NCBI GenBank assembly: GCA_023416195.1
Contig: JAEZID010000233.1
Coordinates: 1-5,710, forward strand
DNA: 5,710 bases
Direction of reading: 5' to 3'
From: Pseudomonadota bacterium
GTDB lineage: Bacteria; Pseudomonadota; Alphaproteobacteria; Azospirillales; Azospirillaceae
Positions 5,205 through 5,710 of this stretch are shown here, piece by piece; position 1 is the stretch's first letter; every line of letters begins with the position of its first letter. A program made the translations under genes and the position numbers. The notes beneath the pieces are model-generated. The model ran no database searches. It had not been told where the DNA came from and saw only the letters and a list, made by a program, of their open reading frames with translations.

Positions 5205-5710
5205 TCAGCTCACGAACGGCATGTCGAAGGCCTTCAGGAGAGCCTTGGCTTCCTGGTCGGTCTTCGCCGAGGTGACGAAAATGATGTCCATGCCGCGGAT
5301 CTGATCGATCTTGTCGTAGTCGATCTCCGGGAAAATGATCTGCTCCTTGACGCCCATGGCATAGTTGCCACGGCCGTCGAAGCTGCTGCCGGGGATGCCG
5401 CGGAAGTCGCGGACACGCGGCAGCGCGATCGTGACCAGACGATCCAGGAACTCGTACATGCGATCGCGGCGCAGGGTCACCTTGCAACCGATCGACATGC
5501 CCTCACGCAGCTTGAACTGCGCGATCGACTTGCGGGACTTCGTGATGACCGGCTTCTGGCCGGCGATCGCCGTAAGCTCGCTTACCGCGTTCTGGATCTT
5601 CTTGGAGTCGCCGACAGCCTCGCCGACACCCATGTTGATGACGATCTTCTCGATCCGCGGAACTTCCATGTCGTTCTTGTAGCCGAACTCGCTCTTGAGC
5701 GCGGCGCGGA
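5205..5710 (-). CDS. rplE: 50S ribosomal protein L5 (5' end cut by window edge)
   Basis: L5 is a large-subunit protein that binds 5S rRNA with L18 and L25 and contacts the small subunit through bridge B1b. The visible part is 167 residues ending at a TGA stop. Family features are clear: EVPRIEKIVINMGVGEA near the start of the visible part, KPVITKSRKSIAQFKLREG in the middle, then RDFRGIPGSSFDGRGNYAMG and the C-terminal MDIIFVTSAKTDQEAKALL. An ATG at 5667-5669 is not the real start. The frame stays open upstream to the window edge and encodes RAALKSEFGYKND, which is normal L5 N-terminal sequence. L5 is usually about 180 residues, so roughly 12-18 residues are missing. In E. coli the S8 repressor site of the spc operon lies around the start of this gene; that region is outside the window and cannot be judged. 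Gene identity is near certain. Confidence 0.98.
   Translation of the reverse strand, partial: RAALKSEFGYKNDMEVPRIEKIVINMGVGEAVGDSKKIQNAVSELTAIAGQKPVITKSRKSIAQFKLREGMSIGCKVTLRRDRMYEFLDRLVTIALPRVRDFRGIPGSSFDGRGNYAMGVKEQIIFPEIDYDKIDQIRGMDIIFVTSAKTDQEAKALLKAFDMPFVS

Noticed and set aside
3098..5275. Long plus-strand frames (3098-3988, 3901-4575, 4187-5275) antisense to ribosomal genes
   Set aside because: Each spans parts of several well-supported genes on the other strand and shows only composition-driven sequence.
1..5710. Search for a new mobile, defence, CRISPR or toxin-antitoxin system
   Set aside because: The whole coding space is filled by conserved housekeeping genes in canonical order. 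No spacer-repeat arrays, transposase remnants or unexplained genes are visible.

Overview
The window is a stretch of the conserved S10/spc-type ribosomal protein cluster, with every gene on the minus strand. Read in the direction of transcription (right to left) the order is rplE (cut by the window edge), rpsN, rpsH, rplF, rplR, rpsE, rpmD, rplO, secY, adk. This is the second half of the classical spc operon, followed by adenylate kinase. No gene on the plus strand can be supported; the long plus-strand reading frames are antisense shadows produced by high G+C codon use.

The organism is most likely an alphaproteobacterium, probably of the Rhodospirillales/Azospirillum type. The reasons are the high G+C content, the long zinc-free form of S14, a four-cysteine zinc LID in Adk, adk directly after secY, no rpmJ between them, and the style of the SecY and S5 N-termini. 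The genus is a judgement from memory of these protein families, not a computed result.

Layout: from 5710 down to 2282 eight ribosomal protein genes are packed with gaps of 2-19 bases. Several share a stop codon with the next gene's Shine-Dalgarno sequence (TAAGG...), which suggests coupled translation of 50S and 30S proteins. A 147-base spacer (2135-2281) then separates rplO from secY. It holds a 14-base tandem repeat, a perfect 8-bp hairpin, a possible 12-codon leader ORF and a strong 13-bp hairpin ending in a short T run. secY (794-2134) encodes the translocon channel and overlaps adk (147-794) by one base (TAATG). Downstream of adk, positions 1-146 contain no gene but are densely palindromic: a perfect 16-bp stem two bases after the adk stop, then a nested set of three perfect 9-bp stems. 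The gene expected next (rpsM in related genomes) lies outside the window.

Together the genes supply 5S-rRNA-associated proteins (L5, L18), small-subunit proteins (S14, S8, S5), large-subunit proteins (L6, L30, L15), the SecY membrane channel and the enzyme that balances adenine nucleotides. The coding content is ordinary. The parts worth a second look are the two non-coding spacers, where candidate attenuator or leader-RNA structures are visible. I see no new defence, mobile or metabolic system.
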